A stretch of 64,000 nucleotides of DNA from Lateolabrax maculatus (GCA_031216445.1 CM062199.1:10873001-10937000); one strand, 5' to 3'. Positions 23,906 to 36,479 are shown, counted from the first letter of the stretch. Numbers and translations are program-made. The notes: generated by a model from the letters alone, not told the origin.

Positions 23906-24708
23906 ACAAGGTGAAAACCCCCATGACACAAAAAATGTGATGAAAGTGTCTTAAGGGCATTTGGATGCCATTATTATTGTTATTCTTTTGTTCATTCTTT
24001 ATTTCTGACTCTTCTCGCTGCGAGTCTGCCCTGTGAATGACTTCTCAACTCTGTACGTGTTACTGTTGTTTTGCAGCGTGTCGGAGAGACCGCCTACCAC
24101 GCCAACAGTCAGCAAAAGCTACATTCAACTCAGAAACATCAAAAATATCTCCAAAAGCAGAACAGGCATGAAAGGCTTGCATGTGTGTGTAATTAGTTGT
24201 CGTTTCAAACCTCTCACAGCTCTGCTCTCTCACTCAGACACACACACACCATGAGGTGAAGAGGTGCCTATTAAATAACAGCTACCTCTTACAAGGGCTT
24301 TACAGTAAACGTACTTTTTGTTTGTATAAATATGTGTGTGCACACATTTGTGTGTGTGGAAATCTGTGTTGTAACTGTACTGGCTGGCTCTCCACAGGGG
24401 AAATTACATCCACATTAAGCTGGTTAAATTTGTAAACGCATCTTTTGTCTCTGTTTCAGCCCTCCATCCAGACTAAAACACAGGAAGGAAGGGAGTAGGA
24501 AGAGAACTCACACATTTTAAATGTTGATATAGGTGATTATACAGCATTGCTGTTGTCATTAACCTGTATTAATGTTAATTTTGTCAGACCACCATAAAAT
24601 AATAATTTTGTCAACTGAGCTATCTGTCCCACTCATTCCCAGATGTTGGCTGTGATGAGCAGTTTTGTTGTTTGCAGAGTGAAAAGAGACTGAAGAAGAT
24701 GAGATCCA

Positions 24709-24714
<6 letters not shown>

Positions 24715-24802
<88 letters not shown>

Positions 24803-24860
24803 GATAGGAAGCAATAAGAAATATAGAAAAGGGAGAAAAGTAAAAAAAAAAAAAAAAAAA
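24715..24860 (+). repeat. compound simple repeat (AT)n-(AG)n-poly(A)
   Basis: (AT) from 24715 to 24769, (AG) from 24771 to 24799, then a run of A at 24842-24860. The AT part is perfect and long enough to extrude as a cruciform. Confidence 0.95.
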
Positions 24861-26103
24861 CAGGAAGAGGAAGATTAACTAGCCGTGGTAGATGGGGAAA
24901 GAAATAAATGATGATCTGCTGCTGGAGAGCTGTTATGCAACAGGCTACGTTTCTCTCAATAAGCTACAGATGCCTTGATGTATCAGTCAATTACTTTTTG
25001 TCATGATGTCACTGTCATGGGACAAACTTAGCGGCGTGTGCTTCTCTCACATATGATGTACACGGCAGAGACGATCATCAGGGTGGATTGGAAAGTCTGA
25101 GTGAGCACGGCGTTGTGCAGGGTAGGCACAGTCATGTTTTACACAGAGATGCAGAGCCACATTTGTCAGGTTGATGAGACACAGTGAAGGGATGTCGGTA
25201 ATAGTGATGGCTCACTGCTTGCTCTTCAGAGGCCTGTGGAAAAGTTTGTACCTGGATGGAGAAACCTACCCTGGTCTTTAGTATGTAAATGTACTGGTAT
25301 TGGTTAACATACGAAGTGGGTGGAAAAACAAGGTCTCACAAGTACATACTGTTCATACAGTTTGTACAGGTTAGAATATGAAGTGGATCTTGCTCAAGGT
25401 TCACATGGACACAATTATCGAATAAGTTTTATTGTAACATTTTCACATGATGCTTTAGAAGTCTATAATGTTTGGCTGGGATGTGGTTCAAACAGTGTGA
25501 CCTGTCTTCAATTAGTGCTGGTTATCATTTGTCGGGCTTGGCAGGAAACTGCCAGAAGTCTCATTCCTTGACTCTTGTTCTCTCTCTTGCATGTACTTTT
25601 AAAGCTCTTTTATGGCTCTTTCTCACGTCATAATTCCCTCCCCCCTCACATACAGATCTCTTGCTCTTTCTTCCCTATCGCTCATTTCTAATTAGCAGCA
25701 ATAGATTAGTTCCACCATCATTTGCAGGATCTTCTTACCCTGAATGTGTGTGTCTGTCTTTATAATTCCATCAAACATCAGTTGACAGCCTGCCTCTGAA
25801 GTGCACACATGACTTCTCATTGATTTCTTCCTCCTTTCTAAAGATTTTATGACAAGGTCATATCACCATATCAGAGGTGGGTGTTATTGACTTTCAGGCA
25901 ACATAGTGAATGAATGGTGCCTGTAATTAAAAGCAGGTTGCGTCAAAGTATTAACACATTTAGACAGGTACAGTAGAGGTAAAAATATACTTGACATTGT
26001 TTTTAAATAGATGTTTATTGTCATGATTGTTTCCGGGTGAGTTTTATTAGGTGTGTGTACAGCCATACAGCAGAATTGTGCAGCTGTACAGAGCACAGAG
26101 ATG
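24861..26103. other. intergenic sequence, nothing recognised
   Basis: Ordinary mixed-composition DNA without arrays or recognisable repeats. An 83-codon frame at 25320-25571 has no domain features. Confidence 0.55.
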
Positions 26104-26505
26104 CTTTGCACTAAATGTGAATGCTGCTAACATGCTGATGTTTAACAGGTATCATTTTTGCCATGGTCACTCTCTTAGTTTAACATGTTATCATGCCAAC
26201 ATTTGCAAATTAGGACTAAACAAAAAGCACAACTGAGCCTGATGGGAATGTCATATATGTATTTTGCAATATAAACCAAAGTATTGAACAAATCAATATG
26301 TTGACCCGACGATGGCACTAGATGAGAAATAAGGGGATTACTACAATTATGACAATCAAACCATAGGGGAGCATGTCAGCTGTACCAAATTTCATGGCAA
26401 TCCAGGTCAGCGGGATTCATCCTCTGGAGACCATGAATGTCTGTATAAAATGTCAAAGCAATCCATCCAACTGTTGTTGAGATATTTCAGTCTGACATAA
26501 AAAGC
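26104..26505 (+). repeat. old high-copy teleost interspersed repeat
   Basis: Landmarks are GCTAACATGCTGATGTTTAA, GAGCCTGATGGGAATGTCAT, CCAAATTTCATGGCAATCCA and CAACTGTTGTTGAGATATTT. I recognise this arrangement as a very common fish repeat. The region CATCCTCTGGAGACCATGAA sits in the middle. No coding capacity; heavily diverged. Confidence 0.75.
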
Positions 26506-29119
26506 AACCTTAGAGCCATTCTGCTTGAGTGTGTGTGAAAAGATTGGCTCTTTGGTAAGAGAGATGTAGAGTTTGCCTTAATAGTCATAATATTTTTTTC
26601 TACTTAGTTACTTTATTGTGTTTAAGAGGCTGTTAGGCAAAAAATAAACTTCAGGGCTGTGCAGCCTGTTCTCTGGTCCAAGATGGGTGGGAGGGACATT
26701 GGTTATCTCCAGCTGTCCACATGCATGGTTTTTTAACTCCACACATACATCAGTGCATAGTACTACATACAGTAGTACAATAGTGTACAGTAGTATAGAA
26801 ATATTATCTTTCAAGAGTCCTCTTGAAACACATTGACTCAGCCTTAGACATAATACTCTCCTTTCATACATCTGAGAAGGTTTCTATTAAACATTAACAA
26901 TGTAGTTATGTAAATGAGCATTGTTTCATGTGTGGACAACACCACAGGAACAATTCACCATGGCAACAAACCAGCCCTTAGGAGTCTAATGCAATGTACA
27001 GTTATTTCCATGACAACATCATTAAAAGTTTCATAGCCGTTATCTGAGGTACTCTAATCAAACATGAGCAAGAGGAAAACAGCCATGAGACCTCAAGGTG
27101 ACTTCTCACTTCTTTTTAACTCTTGTTTAAATAGACACAATGCACATTCCTGCTGTTTGATGGAAAAAAAATTGAAATATAGCTACTCACATGGTTCATT
27201 ATGCCAAAACCTGCTAAGTGTCTTTCATTGCGGTCATGATCCTTTCCTTTCATAGTTACCTTTTTGACCCCTGTTAAATGTGAGTTGTGTGCCTGCGAAC
27301 ATCTGTATCTGCTGTCTGAATGAACTAGTCTCTGAAAAGGAAAAATGAACTGTGGGTAGTTCATAAGTTTAATGAAAAGCTTTTCATTAAGTGTCAGTGA
27401 ATCCTGACAGTTCCTCCATGAACTTCTAACAAGTGGGATTTCAATGCATGTGTCCGGAATATTTTGTCAGTAAAGTTTAAGTGCTATTATGATTGGAAGA
27501 AAAATCATTGATCTACAAGATTTTGCAGTGAATTCAGATAATTTCAGAATTACAAATGCACCACATTTTCACTTTGGAGACACATTAATTTAATACTTGA
27601 ATTCACTCTGTGGTATGAGAACAATACACCCCTGAGACAAATGGTGTGTGAAGGGACATAAAAGCAAAAGTAATGTACATAAAACTGTCTTCAAACTAAT
27701 AACTTTTAACACCAAGTAATGCTGTAGTGCTGCCATGTCTCTGTGTGATTATTAAAGAGCTTTCAAGAACAATGCTGCTGTAGAGCTAAAATATTGACTT
27801 TGGTCCCCCGTCCCACTGGTGAATACAAACACCCTTAACCGCTCAAAGTCAAAGATGTATAAGCCCATCAAACACACACACATACAAGACCACAGACACA
27901 CAAAGACATACACACTGCAACAGAACTGGCAAGCCACCAAGACACTCAATAGAGCCAATCTCTCCCTCACACGGCAGGCTGTGAATTCCCAGTTTGCTTT
28001 GCAGCAACAACGGGGTGTATGTGCGTCTGCGTTTGTGTGTGTAGATAAAACACAGCAATCACTGAATGCAGGCACAAGGGCCACCAAACTAAATGCTTGG
28101 ACGAAGCTGGCATGAGGACTCATGTACAGACACACACACACACACGCACACATATGATTAGGAATGGATATGCTTGCCAAGTCATTTTCCCCTCTGTTCC
28201 AGAAGGCACTGAAGTGCTTAGTGCACAGTGAACAGACCTCAGCCTATAGAAATGGAAAGGCAGACTGAGACAGAAAAAAATAGAGGGAAAGGTGGGAGGT
28301 GGAGACAGAAAGCAACAAAGCATGTTGGTCACCAAAATTGCAAAAATTAATTGGTCACACCCATGTGGGCTTGTATTTGCATCTACCACTTGTACAGTAC
28401 TTGAGCCTAGTTGCAGGAAATTAGATGCCTTTGTTTTTCAAAAATTTCAAAAACACTTTGATGGAAATATTTCAATTCATAGTCACAATCTATCCTGCTG
28501 CCTTCTCAATTAACAGCACAGACATAGTGGTGTTTATAGTACTTTCTGTTGACTGAAAGTGACTGAAAATTTACTGTTATCATAGTTTGATAAAAAAAAA
28601 ATACACTGCCATTATTTTACATATAAATCATTTTTTAAATTTAATACCCTTTCTTTTACAAGATGCACAAAATCGATGTAAGCATGACATAAGGCAGGTG
28701 TTCTTCTGATAAGGGAGCTCAGCAGTTTATTAGCATTCCAACATATAATAAGTTAAAATTAGAATGGGGCAGAAAATAGATGAGGAAAGGAAATTTGATA
28801 CAGTGGAGACGAGTTTCATGCACCAAAAACAATGATTCGCTGAATAATTCTTCATTTCACAGAGTCAAAGCAGCACGATGTAGACAAACTGTACTGTATA
28901 CAGACAAAAACAAACTGTGCACATGTTCAATACCCCTTGTATACTGTAAAGTAATGTCACAGTCAAGGGCACACAGCAACTGTTAATGGAAGGACAGGAG
29001 GTAAAGAAGGATTTTCTGTCCTTGCTTCTTTTTCTTCAAACTAAAGCAGGGTCAGGGTGGCGGCTGCTAATTAGGACAGTGACACGCACACACTCACTTT
29101 AACTCTCTCTCTCTCACAG

Positions 29120-29177
<58 letters not shown>

Positions 29178-30294
29178 TATTAACAGACATTGTTTTAGCC
29201 AGGCCTCAGTTGCAAGGTGGTGTCACTCACTGCTGTTACTGTAGGTCTGCCCTGAGGCTAAATAGACCTCCTCCCCTCCAGCCAAAGACACACACACACA
29301 CACACACCGATGGCACAGTATTTTCATATTTTAGGTCAGTGACTGACACTGACTGCATCCTATGTAATTTAACGTCAGAGCTAAAATAAATGCCGTGTGA
29401 ATGCTTTGATCCTGTAAATATTTTTTTTGCACCTTCAACATTATTGTTTCTGTAATCTCACAAGAAGCTGCTGCCTCTTTGACTGTTGGGTGGATAGAAT
29501 TTGGTAAAATGTTGAGCTAAAAATGAGGAAAAGGAGAAAAAAAATTATATTTTTAACAGAACAGTTTTGATATCATGCTGACTGACAGCATGGTAAATTG
29601 ACTGAGCTAAATTGGGCATAACCTGACAAACAGCAACATGGTTATTATGTCAGGGTTTTCTGTCCATACTCTAATGATTGCTTGCCTGAAAAAAGTGTTA
29701 CACCCAGATAACAAACCTGAACAAGAGAGGTAACAGCTGAGCCTAACAAAAAACCCTGCTGTCTACATTTCTCTACATTTTATCCCCTTCCCTTTTTTTG
29801 TTTGCTTCTACATGTTGAAAATACAACAGTTGAATGAAACCAAGACATCCACTGCAAAAGATCCAAAATATATAAAGTAAGTGAAAAATTAGGGACTGTA
29901 CTTGATTCAATATTTTATTTATTTATTTATTTATTTTTTAATAATGATTTAAGTCAAATTCTTTGGAGGTATGAATTCTGATATTCAAGATTCAATTTAC
30001 CACAAATAACATTCAATCTATTCAAATGAATGATTTATATGATGTATTCACCAATATAAAGATATCCAGCCAAACACAAGCAGGAGCTTCAGCAAAATAT
30101 TCTTGTTGGTGGATGTGGAAGTTAGTGAGGAATGTACTTTGTTAGGCAGAAATGAAAAGGTCACAGCCTGAGATGGTGGCTAATGAGAAACTCTGTCAGC
30201 CAGTAGCTAACGTCGAGCTGTCTATAATCTACCAATACATGTCTATTTAGTGTTTATTTGAAGTGAATCTTTTGTGAAACTGAAGTTTAATCTA
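26506..30294. other. intergenic sequence with microsatellites
   Basis: CA arrays at 28130-28151, 29121-29176 and 29288-29307, a CT run at 29104-29115, and a (TTTA)n run at 29913-29937. A perfect 22-base palindrome lies at 27369-27390. Open frames at 27752-28389 on both strands come from GT/CA-rich sequence. No gene recognised. Confidence 0.6.
29121..29176 (+). repeat. (CA)n microsatellite
   Basis: About 27 CA units without interruption, preceded by CT repeats. Confidence 0.95.
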
Positions 30295-31125
30295 AGGTCC
30301 CGTTCCCGGCATTAACATGTGTCTTGGGTGATCCGATCACAAGTGGACAGCTCTGAGCACGTCAGTTCACACCGAGCACTAGAATGCGTCTCCACATACC
30401 TCTCGAGTGACCACTCGATTGGATCTCACTTCCCCGCTCTGTATGCAAATGAACACGTACATTATTCCATCCAAATTCTCCACAGACTGTGTAAAAGAAG
30501 TGGATGCAGCCACTGTGACGTCACCCATTGGTTTGTGGACTACCGTTTTGAAGCCTCGAGTTTGGCATTGTGGCTGTCGTCATCTTGGTTTTTTTGGAGC
30601 CAGTGGTGGAGAAACTTCATCCAACCTGTGCTCTGTGAATTCGATGGCTGTTTGAAAGAATGCAGGTTTAAGGCACTTCCATATTGGCTTCACTGTTCGG
30701 ACTTCTTTTATGCAGTCTATGGTCAAAGATGGTTTAAGATGAAAAGAATCAAAACAAGTTCACGGGGAGTTAAATGTACACAGTGCCATGGCTACGCATT
30801 GCCACGTCTCTATCCTGATCAAGCCTGTGACGGCACCCACCTGTCACTCAAAGCAGCCATGCCCTTAATTATGCATAACTTTAAGCCTTAATATCATTTA
30901 AACAAATGAGTTATGTAAAAATTCACTGTTGTACAGTTGTCATGAACAGGGAAATTACCAGGCTGTAAACACGTTTATTTCTGCTGTAAAGTTGAGCATT
31001 TTAACATGAATCGACTCGCTTTTGGAGCCAGCCTCAACTGGTCGTTTGAGGAACTGCAGTTTTTGGCACTTGAGTGTTGGCGTCAGCCCCAGCAGTTGCC
31101 GCTTTGTATTCTCGTTGCGCTTACA
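30295..31125 (+). repeat. composite of two high-copy percomorph repeats
   Basis: Part one (30295 to about 30465) carries GGGTGATCCGATCACAAGTG and GTATGCAAATGAACACGTAC. Part two (about 30465-31125) carries GACGTCACCCATTGGTTTGT, CGTTTTGAAGCCTCGAGTTT, CATGCCCTTAATTATGCATA and TTTTGGAGCCAGCCTCAACT. I recognise both as abundant in percomorph genomes. A 190-codon plus-strand open frame (30319-30891) spans the junction of the two; since it crosses unrelated repeats it is most likely chance and not a protein. Confidence 0.75.
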
Positions 31126-32970
31126 CTATAGTTTGTCAATCTACATTGATACTGATTGACTGCTCCACATGGCCATCTTTTTTCTGATTACAAATAGATT
31201 ACACATACATAGATTACACATAGAGGCTGGCTCGCTAAAGGCATCACTAATCAGACAGATCGTCACAATCATGTTTACAACAACAACTTAATAAAACAAT
31301 GTGTCATTATAAATATAAGGTGCAGCGTCTATACTTAAGTCACTATAAATAGAGGGTACATATAACAATGATAGGTGTCTTTACATCACTAATATCCACT
31401 TATGCAGAGGACGTCAGTTGAGTTCTTTAGTGGAGCCCAGGACACATTTACGTACACACTGCTCAAAGAATGTGGTCTTGTGATCATATTACCAAAGATG
31501 CAAGTTAATGCCAGGTATGAACAGGAACTAATGGTTCATTGTGTTTCCTGAACTTTCGACCACCGTCTGAAGACTAAATCAGTGAACAGCATCTCCTTTT
31601 ATACTCTGTTGCATCATGAGGCTCATTATAAGACTTTACACTATATTTGAAGTTCTATTGTTTAATACATCCACATTTTGGCTACTGTTAATTCATTTTT
31701 AATAAGTCACAGATCACGGCAGCATACTTTTTTATTACAAATAATGACCACTACATTAGTAAAGGCAGGCATTGGCCACCTGCTGTGCTGTGCTGAAAAG
31801 AGAACAGACGGCTTTAGAGAGCATTAGAAAACTGCAGGCTCAAATATCACATAGAAATAAATATTGTTTTATGGGTTCATCCCTCTGGTTATGCAATTTG
31901 CCTAGATAACACATATTATTATTCTGTTTTTTTCCCCTTCCACAAATAAATTCATCACAGTATCCACATTACAGAGATATCGTAACTGGCACAAAATTTA
32001 CTGTCAGAGATAAAAATTTGGACGGTACAAGGATGACACATAGCAGCATGAAAACATCCTGTGTATGACTTCCTCTCAGGAACGCACAAACTTCTAGATT
32101 TGAAAATGCATGAGATATCACTTTATATCCTTATACTAATTGATAAATGATGTTATAATCAGCCTGCTGTAAGTCATATGCTATCTAGCCTCAGAAGAGG
32201 CTCACTGTCACCTTTTCTTCAGCTTTACACTTGTAATGGTGGTTTATACATTTTTAATAAGTCTAATTATTTTATTTTGTTAATACATTTACGCAAGACC
32301 GTAGTTTGATCTACCACAGACATCAGGCAAGATCAGATGAAAACATGTCATTTTAAAAAGAAGGTCAGGATTTATCCCAAGATTCTTTACTATGGTGCAC
32401 TCGCAGTAATGTAGCTTCTCAACCTCTTCAAAATACATTGTCTCAAAACATAAACGCCCATCTTTGAGTAACAACACTGCCTGCGTTCCTATGCAAGCTG
32501 AACCACTTAAACCATTTAAAAACAGTTAAATCAATGAAATTAAATGATAGATGAGAGATGACACAGGGAAAAACATTCAATGTTCAACCTCCCTTGCATT
32601 GTCTTGTTTCGAAAGTCACTCCATTTCACATCAAAAGGACGTCACTGTGTAGATGACAAATTGACAACAGCTGCAACTAAGACAAGAATTCAGAAACTCT
32701 TGCTTTTATTAGAAACAAGTGAAGTGAACGATGCAAAGTGAATAATGATCCCCCTTCTACGTTTCCCGCCCCAATATTTCATACTAAGTGATGATCTCCC
32801 AAACATAAAGGGTGTCGTTGCATCCATATTTCATTGGAGAACAATGCAGTGTAACTGACATACACAGTGAGGAAATGTGCTTACAAAGCATCAAAAGAAC
32901 TGTCACACAGTATGGATGGCTGCAGAATAATATAGGGCACTGCTGGATGGATGTAACAAGCTTCATAGCT
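31126..32970. other. intergenic sequence, nothing recognised
   Basis: AT-rich non-coding DNA between the composite repeat and the minisatellite. ACAAATAGATTACACATACA... contains a short local duplication (31190-31222). No gene or known element seen. Confidence 0.55.
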
Positions 32971-33260
32971 ACACGCATCATTTGATCACATAATACAAAG
33001 CTAGTGTGTGTGTGTCTGTGTGTGAGACACGCATCATTTGATCGGGTAATATAAAGCTTTGGTGCCTGTGTTTGTGTGCAAGTTTGCTTGACGTGCATCA
33101 TTTGCCCATATACTACAAAATTGCAGTGTGCTGTGAGTGTGTGTGTGTGTGTGTGTGTGACATGCACCGGCTAGGTAAGAAAAAGCATGTATATGTGTGT
33201 CAACAAAATGTGCGACACGCATCATATACTTAGATAATACAAAGCTTGTGTGTGTGTACG
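32971..33260 (+). repeat. minisatellite with about 60-base units
   Basis: Five diverged units each combine a GCATCATTTGATC-like box, an ATAATACAAAGCT-like box and a GTGTGTG tail. The box begins at 32975, 33031, 33095, about 33163 (degenerate) and 33219, i.e. spacings of about 56, 64, 68 and 56 bases. Unit 4 is the least conserved. Most length variation is in the GT tail, which reaches 30 bases at 33131-33159. Non-coding. Confidence 0.75.
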
Positions 33261-34549
33261 CTACAAACACGGTATATCTAATAACAGGGCTTTCTGAATG
33301 AGAGAGTGATGAGACCTGTCACTGCCGCGCCACACATACACACAGATGCAGGCATGCCGGCTTTCCGCTAAATTAAGCATTGGAGGAAACGACAGACACT
33401 ACATCAGACAGCGCAGGCACGCACACACACACACACCTTCTGACACAGAAACAAGCTCACAAACAAGCTGAAATAGACACTTGTGACTACGAATATATGC
33501 AGGGCATGTGTACACACACAGATAAAAATGCAGACATACTGACAGAGACACGTGTGCCAGTGCTATGCGACACATAAATTGGGGCATGCATTATTAACCG
33601 TCGGAAATTTCAGAGCACATGTTGGTACTGTTGTACCTCAAAACAGACTGACATTAGAGAGAAACACAGGCAGAATCTATGCATGACAACAACTGAGTGA
33701 TATGGAGCACTGTAAAAAGACATGGGACTCTCCTATATTCATTTTATAGGCCTTATTAAATAATAAAAACTTCGGCACTTAATAATGTATTCAGGCAATT
33801 ATTCTTCACTTCAGTAATTTCACTCATGACAAATTGATTCTGTCATTTATTCAACAGTTTTGAATGGTTGGGACAATGCTAATAATAATAATAATAATAA
33901 TAAACAATACATAGTTTTTCTCAATGACTAAGACCATACAAACACCCTAAGAAATAGTCCACATATCAACAGAGTAGTTGTATACAGCGCCAGTTCACCT
34001 GCATTACAGAAAAAGATAAACATTTCTCACTTACTTCTAGTAATGTCTGACAATGCTAACAGTTTGGCTACACTTGCCCATGTTTTGAGATATCTGCCAC
34101 TGAGATTTGTAATACCACCCCCATAACGTATTTAAAATTAATTTGTGGTGGTCAAGTCATTGTCCCCATGAAAACAAATGATACAGTAGAGTAACAGGGA
34201 CAATGTTTATCAACGATGTGAGCTCCATAAATTAAATTCCAATCACTTTCATTGTATTTTGGTCGGAGCAGAAATCGCCGAGGTGGATATCTGCTAGATA
34301 CTGCCGCAGGTGTGTCCCACAAGTGAGAAAATATGAAAAAGCCCAGAGCAGGTCATCACAGACAAATAAAACTAATCACATTGGGTTTGTGGTGTTCTTC
34401 AGGAGAAAGTGATGATGACCATCAACAGAAGTTATCATTGTCCACTTGGTCAATTCTGCTACAACTAATCAGATAAGGTAAGACGTACATTACAAATGTA
34501 TTGAATTTGACTTCGATGCATGAGGAAAAACCACAAACGAAACAAAGAT
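33261..34549. other. intergenic sequence downstream of cdkal1
   Basis: Contains a short CA array at 33419-33436 and an (AAT)n run at 33881-33903. If the distal poly(A) signal at 33846 is used, the upper part would be 3' UTR. No gene recognised. Confidence 0.5.
33846..33851 (-). terminator. alternative distal poly(A) signal AATAAA
   Basis: Canonical AATAAA on the minus strand about 1.7 kb after the cdkal1 stop. The downstream sequence is less clearly GU-rich than at 34566. Possible alternative 3' end only. Confidence 0.25.
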
Positions 34550-35557
34550 GTTTTTGAACAACCACTTTAATGAACGAATAACATGTTAAAACAACTTCAA
34601 AGAAATTTGTTATGAAGATCTGAAAATATACTGTCCATGTCTCTTCGAAAATAAATACTTTGAAATTAAGGTTACAAATGACCTTAATCAGAGTATTATA
34701 CACATTATTACTCCTTTCCACAGAATAAAATAACACATACAGTAAAGTAAGCACAATTCAATCCATCAAAAGCAGGGTGAGCATCTCTATAAACAGACAA
34801 TATTAGGAAATCTGCATGCTCAGTACATCTAAATAATATGTTGGATAATTCATTAACACCTGAATTAAGCAAGCTGAAAAGTGACAGTTTTGCCATCCTC
34901 CGACTTTGTTCTGGTACAGATGACCAGGATGTGTACTAGTTGAATTGTGCTTAATTTATCTGTGAAACAACAGCATAGAACCAAAAACATGATTCAAAAC
35001 ACCAGTTTAGGGACAATGTCGGGCTGCAGCCATCAGTGAATAAAAGACAGAACATACCATTTTCATGAAACAACCTACACTTGTTCAACTCTCATAATGA
35101 AACAAAAATATGAAACAGAATCTGTACTTGAAATTCTAATCAAAATGGAGTATAACAAGGAGGTAATTTGTACTGAAAAGCCTTATAGAAAAAGAGTTGC
35201 TGCTAAGTTCTGTGAAGACCGCTGACCTGTCATTGCCCATGTGGTTATTCTTACTTCACTGATGAAGAAGACACTGACATCACTTTGTTTGGAGCAAACA
35301 GAGTAAAATGACCACCAAGTAATTAACTATGCCTCTTAAAAAATAAAAATCTAACTGTACTAAAAACAGGAGAATTCTCTGAACATACCAAATAATCCTT
35401 GACTGTGTAGGTGTCACTGACCGTCTTTTCTTTCTTTGGGTTCATTTAAAATTGAATGAGAGCACATGGGGTCTGAGGCTTCACCCACTTCAAACACACT
35501 GTTAAGGCTCATATGATGTCACTGTCCTCTACCTTTTTCACAATCTTCTTCTAGTTT
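34550..35557 (-). other. cdkal1: probable 3' UTR of cdkal1
   Basis: Sequence after the cdkal1 stop codon on the minus strand. It contains no recognisable repeat or second gene. The first polyadenylation-type hexamer met in this direction is ATTAAA at 34566-34571, followed on the minus strand by GTGGTTGTTC and TTTGTTTCGTTTGTGG, a good GU/U-rich downstream element. That gives a 3' UTR of about 1.0 kb. A canonical AATAAA at 33846-33851 could serve as a distal site and would lengthen the UTR to about 1.7 kb. The end point is inferred from motifs only. Confidence 0.5.
34566..34571 (-). terminator. candidate poly(A) signal ATTAAA
   Basis: ATTAAA on the minus strand, 986 bases after the cdkal1 stop, with a GU-rich stretch within 40 bases downstream. 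No ATTAAA or AATAAA lies between it and the stop codon. Confidence 0.45.
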
Positions 35558-35731
35558 TCAGTTACTCCGCCAATACAGCTTCTCTACAATGAAGGCCAAT
35601 ATGGCTGCTGCCAGAGCGATTCCAATTCCCAGCTTCTTCAGTACTTCCCTGTCCAGACTGTAGGAGCCGAACAACAAAACAGACGAAGAAGGCACAGAAA
35701 CAGGAACTTGGATGCCATTGGCCATCTGTTC
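35558..35731 (-). CDS. cdkal1: cdkal1 terminal coding exon with membrane anchor and stop codon
   Basis: On the minus strand the exon starts after a C-rich acceptor (ccccccacag) with EQMANGIQVPVSV and runs 57 codons to a TGA stop at 35558-35560. Phase 0 joins it cleanly to the preceding exon. Residues 34-49 of the exon, LGIGIALAAAILAFIV (about 35585-35632), form a hydrophobic helix preceded by DREVLKK and followed by EKLYWRSN. This agrees with the known tail-anchoring of CDKAL1 in the ER membrane. The serine-rich stretch before it (VPVSVPSSSV) is the variable linker. The final residues differ from the mammalian tail, but the pattern of basic residues, helix and short tail is the same. Reading in the other two minus frames gives no sensible protein. 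The C-run in the acceptor is unusually pure (11 consecutive C). Confidence 0.92.
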   Translation of the reverse strand, partial: EQMANGIQVPVSVPSSSVLLFGSYSLDREVLKKLGIGIALAAAILAFIVEKLYWRSN

Positions 35732-36479
35732 CTGTGGGGGGGGGGGACATACAGAAAGACAGCAACATTAGACTGAGATTAAGAAAGGTAGAGATTTTTT
35801 ACATGTCTTTTATTATACAATATTCAAATGAGTTTCAAATACAGTTTACTTACAATAGATCATGATTGAAAATCTTTAGGTAGTTAAAAATGACAATTGA
35901 AATGATAATTAAATAAATGTAGCTCCTGTCATGAAGGCCACCATGTTTCTACCTGCTGCAGGAGAAGAGGAACTTTGCACTTACTGAGCTGAACCTCCCT
36001 GCCAGATTTCTCTCTCACAACAAGTCAACTGGGGACTAAATCGTTTAAAAATATCTTGCAATAATACGTGAATATCCCTCCGATGCGTGCATACACACAC
36101 GGCTGTCTTGCTGTCTTCCACAAACTTGTGGACACAGATATCGTTGCAGCTCATAGCACAAGTCGTGTCCATATTTCATAATTAGGGGAATCATCTTTAG
36201 ATTAAGTCAACTGGCCACAGTCACAAATCAAACAGCAAGGCTTGACAGCCCAATGGCCAGTGATCCAACGCATAAAATGCCTGTAATCAGAGAGTTCTGT
36301 TGAGTCTTAATGTGTTGGACCATTAAAAAGACATCCACCATTGAAGGAATGTGACAGCGAAAGATGTGAAAGAGCAATGCTGAGAAGAGCGGAGCAGGAA
36401 AAAAAAATAAAAAATAGTCGGAGGGCAGAGGAGGAAGAAGAGGAGGACTGTTATTTTTAAACAAATATCTAGAGTTTAT

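Noticed and set aside
23386..23931. 181-codon minus-strand frame, the second longest of the window
   Set aside because: Low-complexity serine/leucine/phenylalanine sequence from a polypurine tract and a basic stretch from A/G-rich DNA; no recognisable domain or start context.
24033..24130. Possible exon after TGTTTTGCAG at about 24066-24075
   Set aside because: The acceptor-like sequence is good, but the following CGTGTCGGAGAGACCGCC frame matches nothing I know and no matching donor or neighbouring exon is apparent.
32971..33260. Possible CRISPR-like array
   Set aside because: The units are degenerate, spacers are GT runs and not unique sequences, and the DNA is vertebrate; it is a minisatellite.
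1..34549. Search for sox4 or another neighbouring gene
   Set aside because: No HMG-box sequence and no other recognisable protein were found on either strand; if synteny holds, sox4 lies beyond position 1.
34422..34754. 110-codon minus-strand frame downstream of the cdkal1 stop
   Set aside because: It lies in and beyond the probable 3' UTR, is AT-rich and shows no domain; it would also overlap the candidate poly(A) signal.
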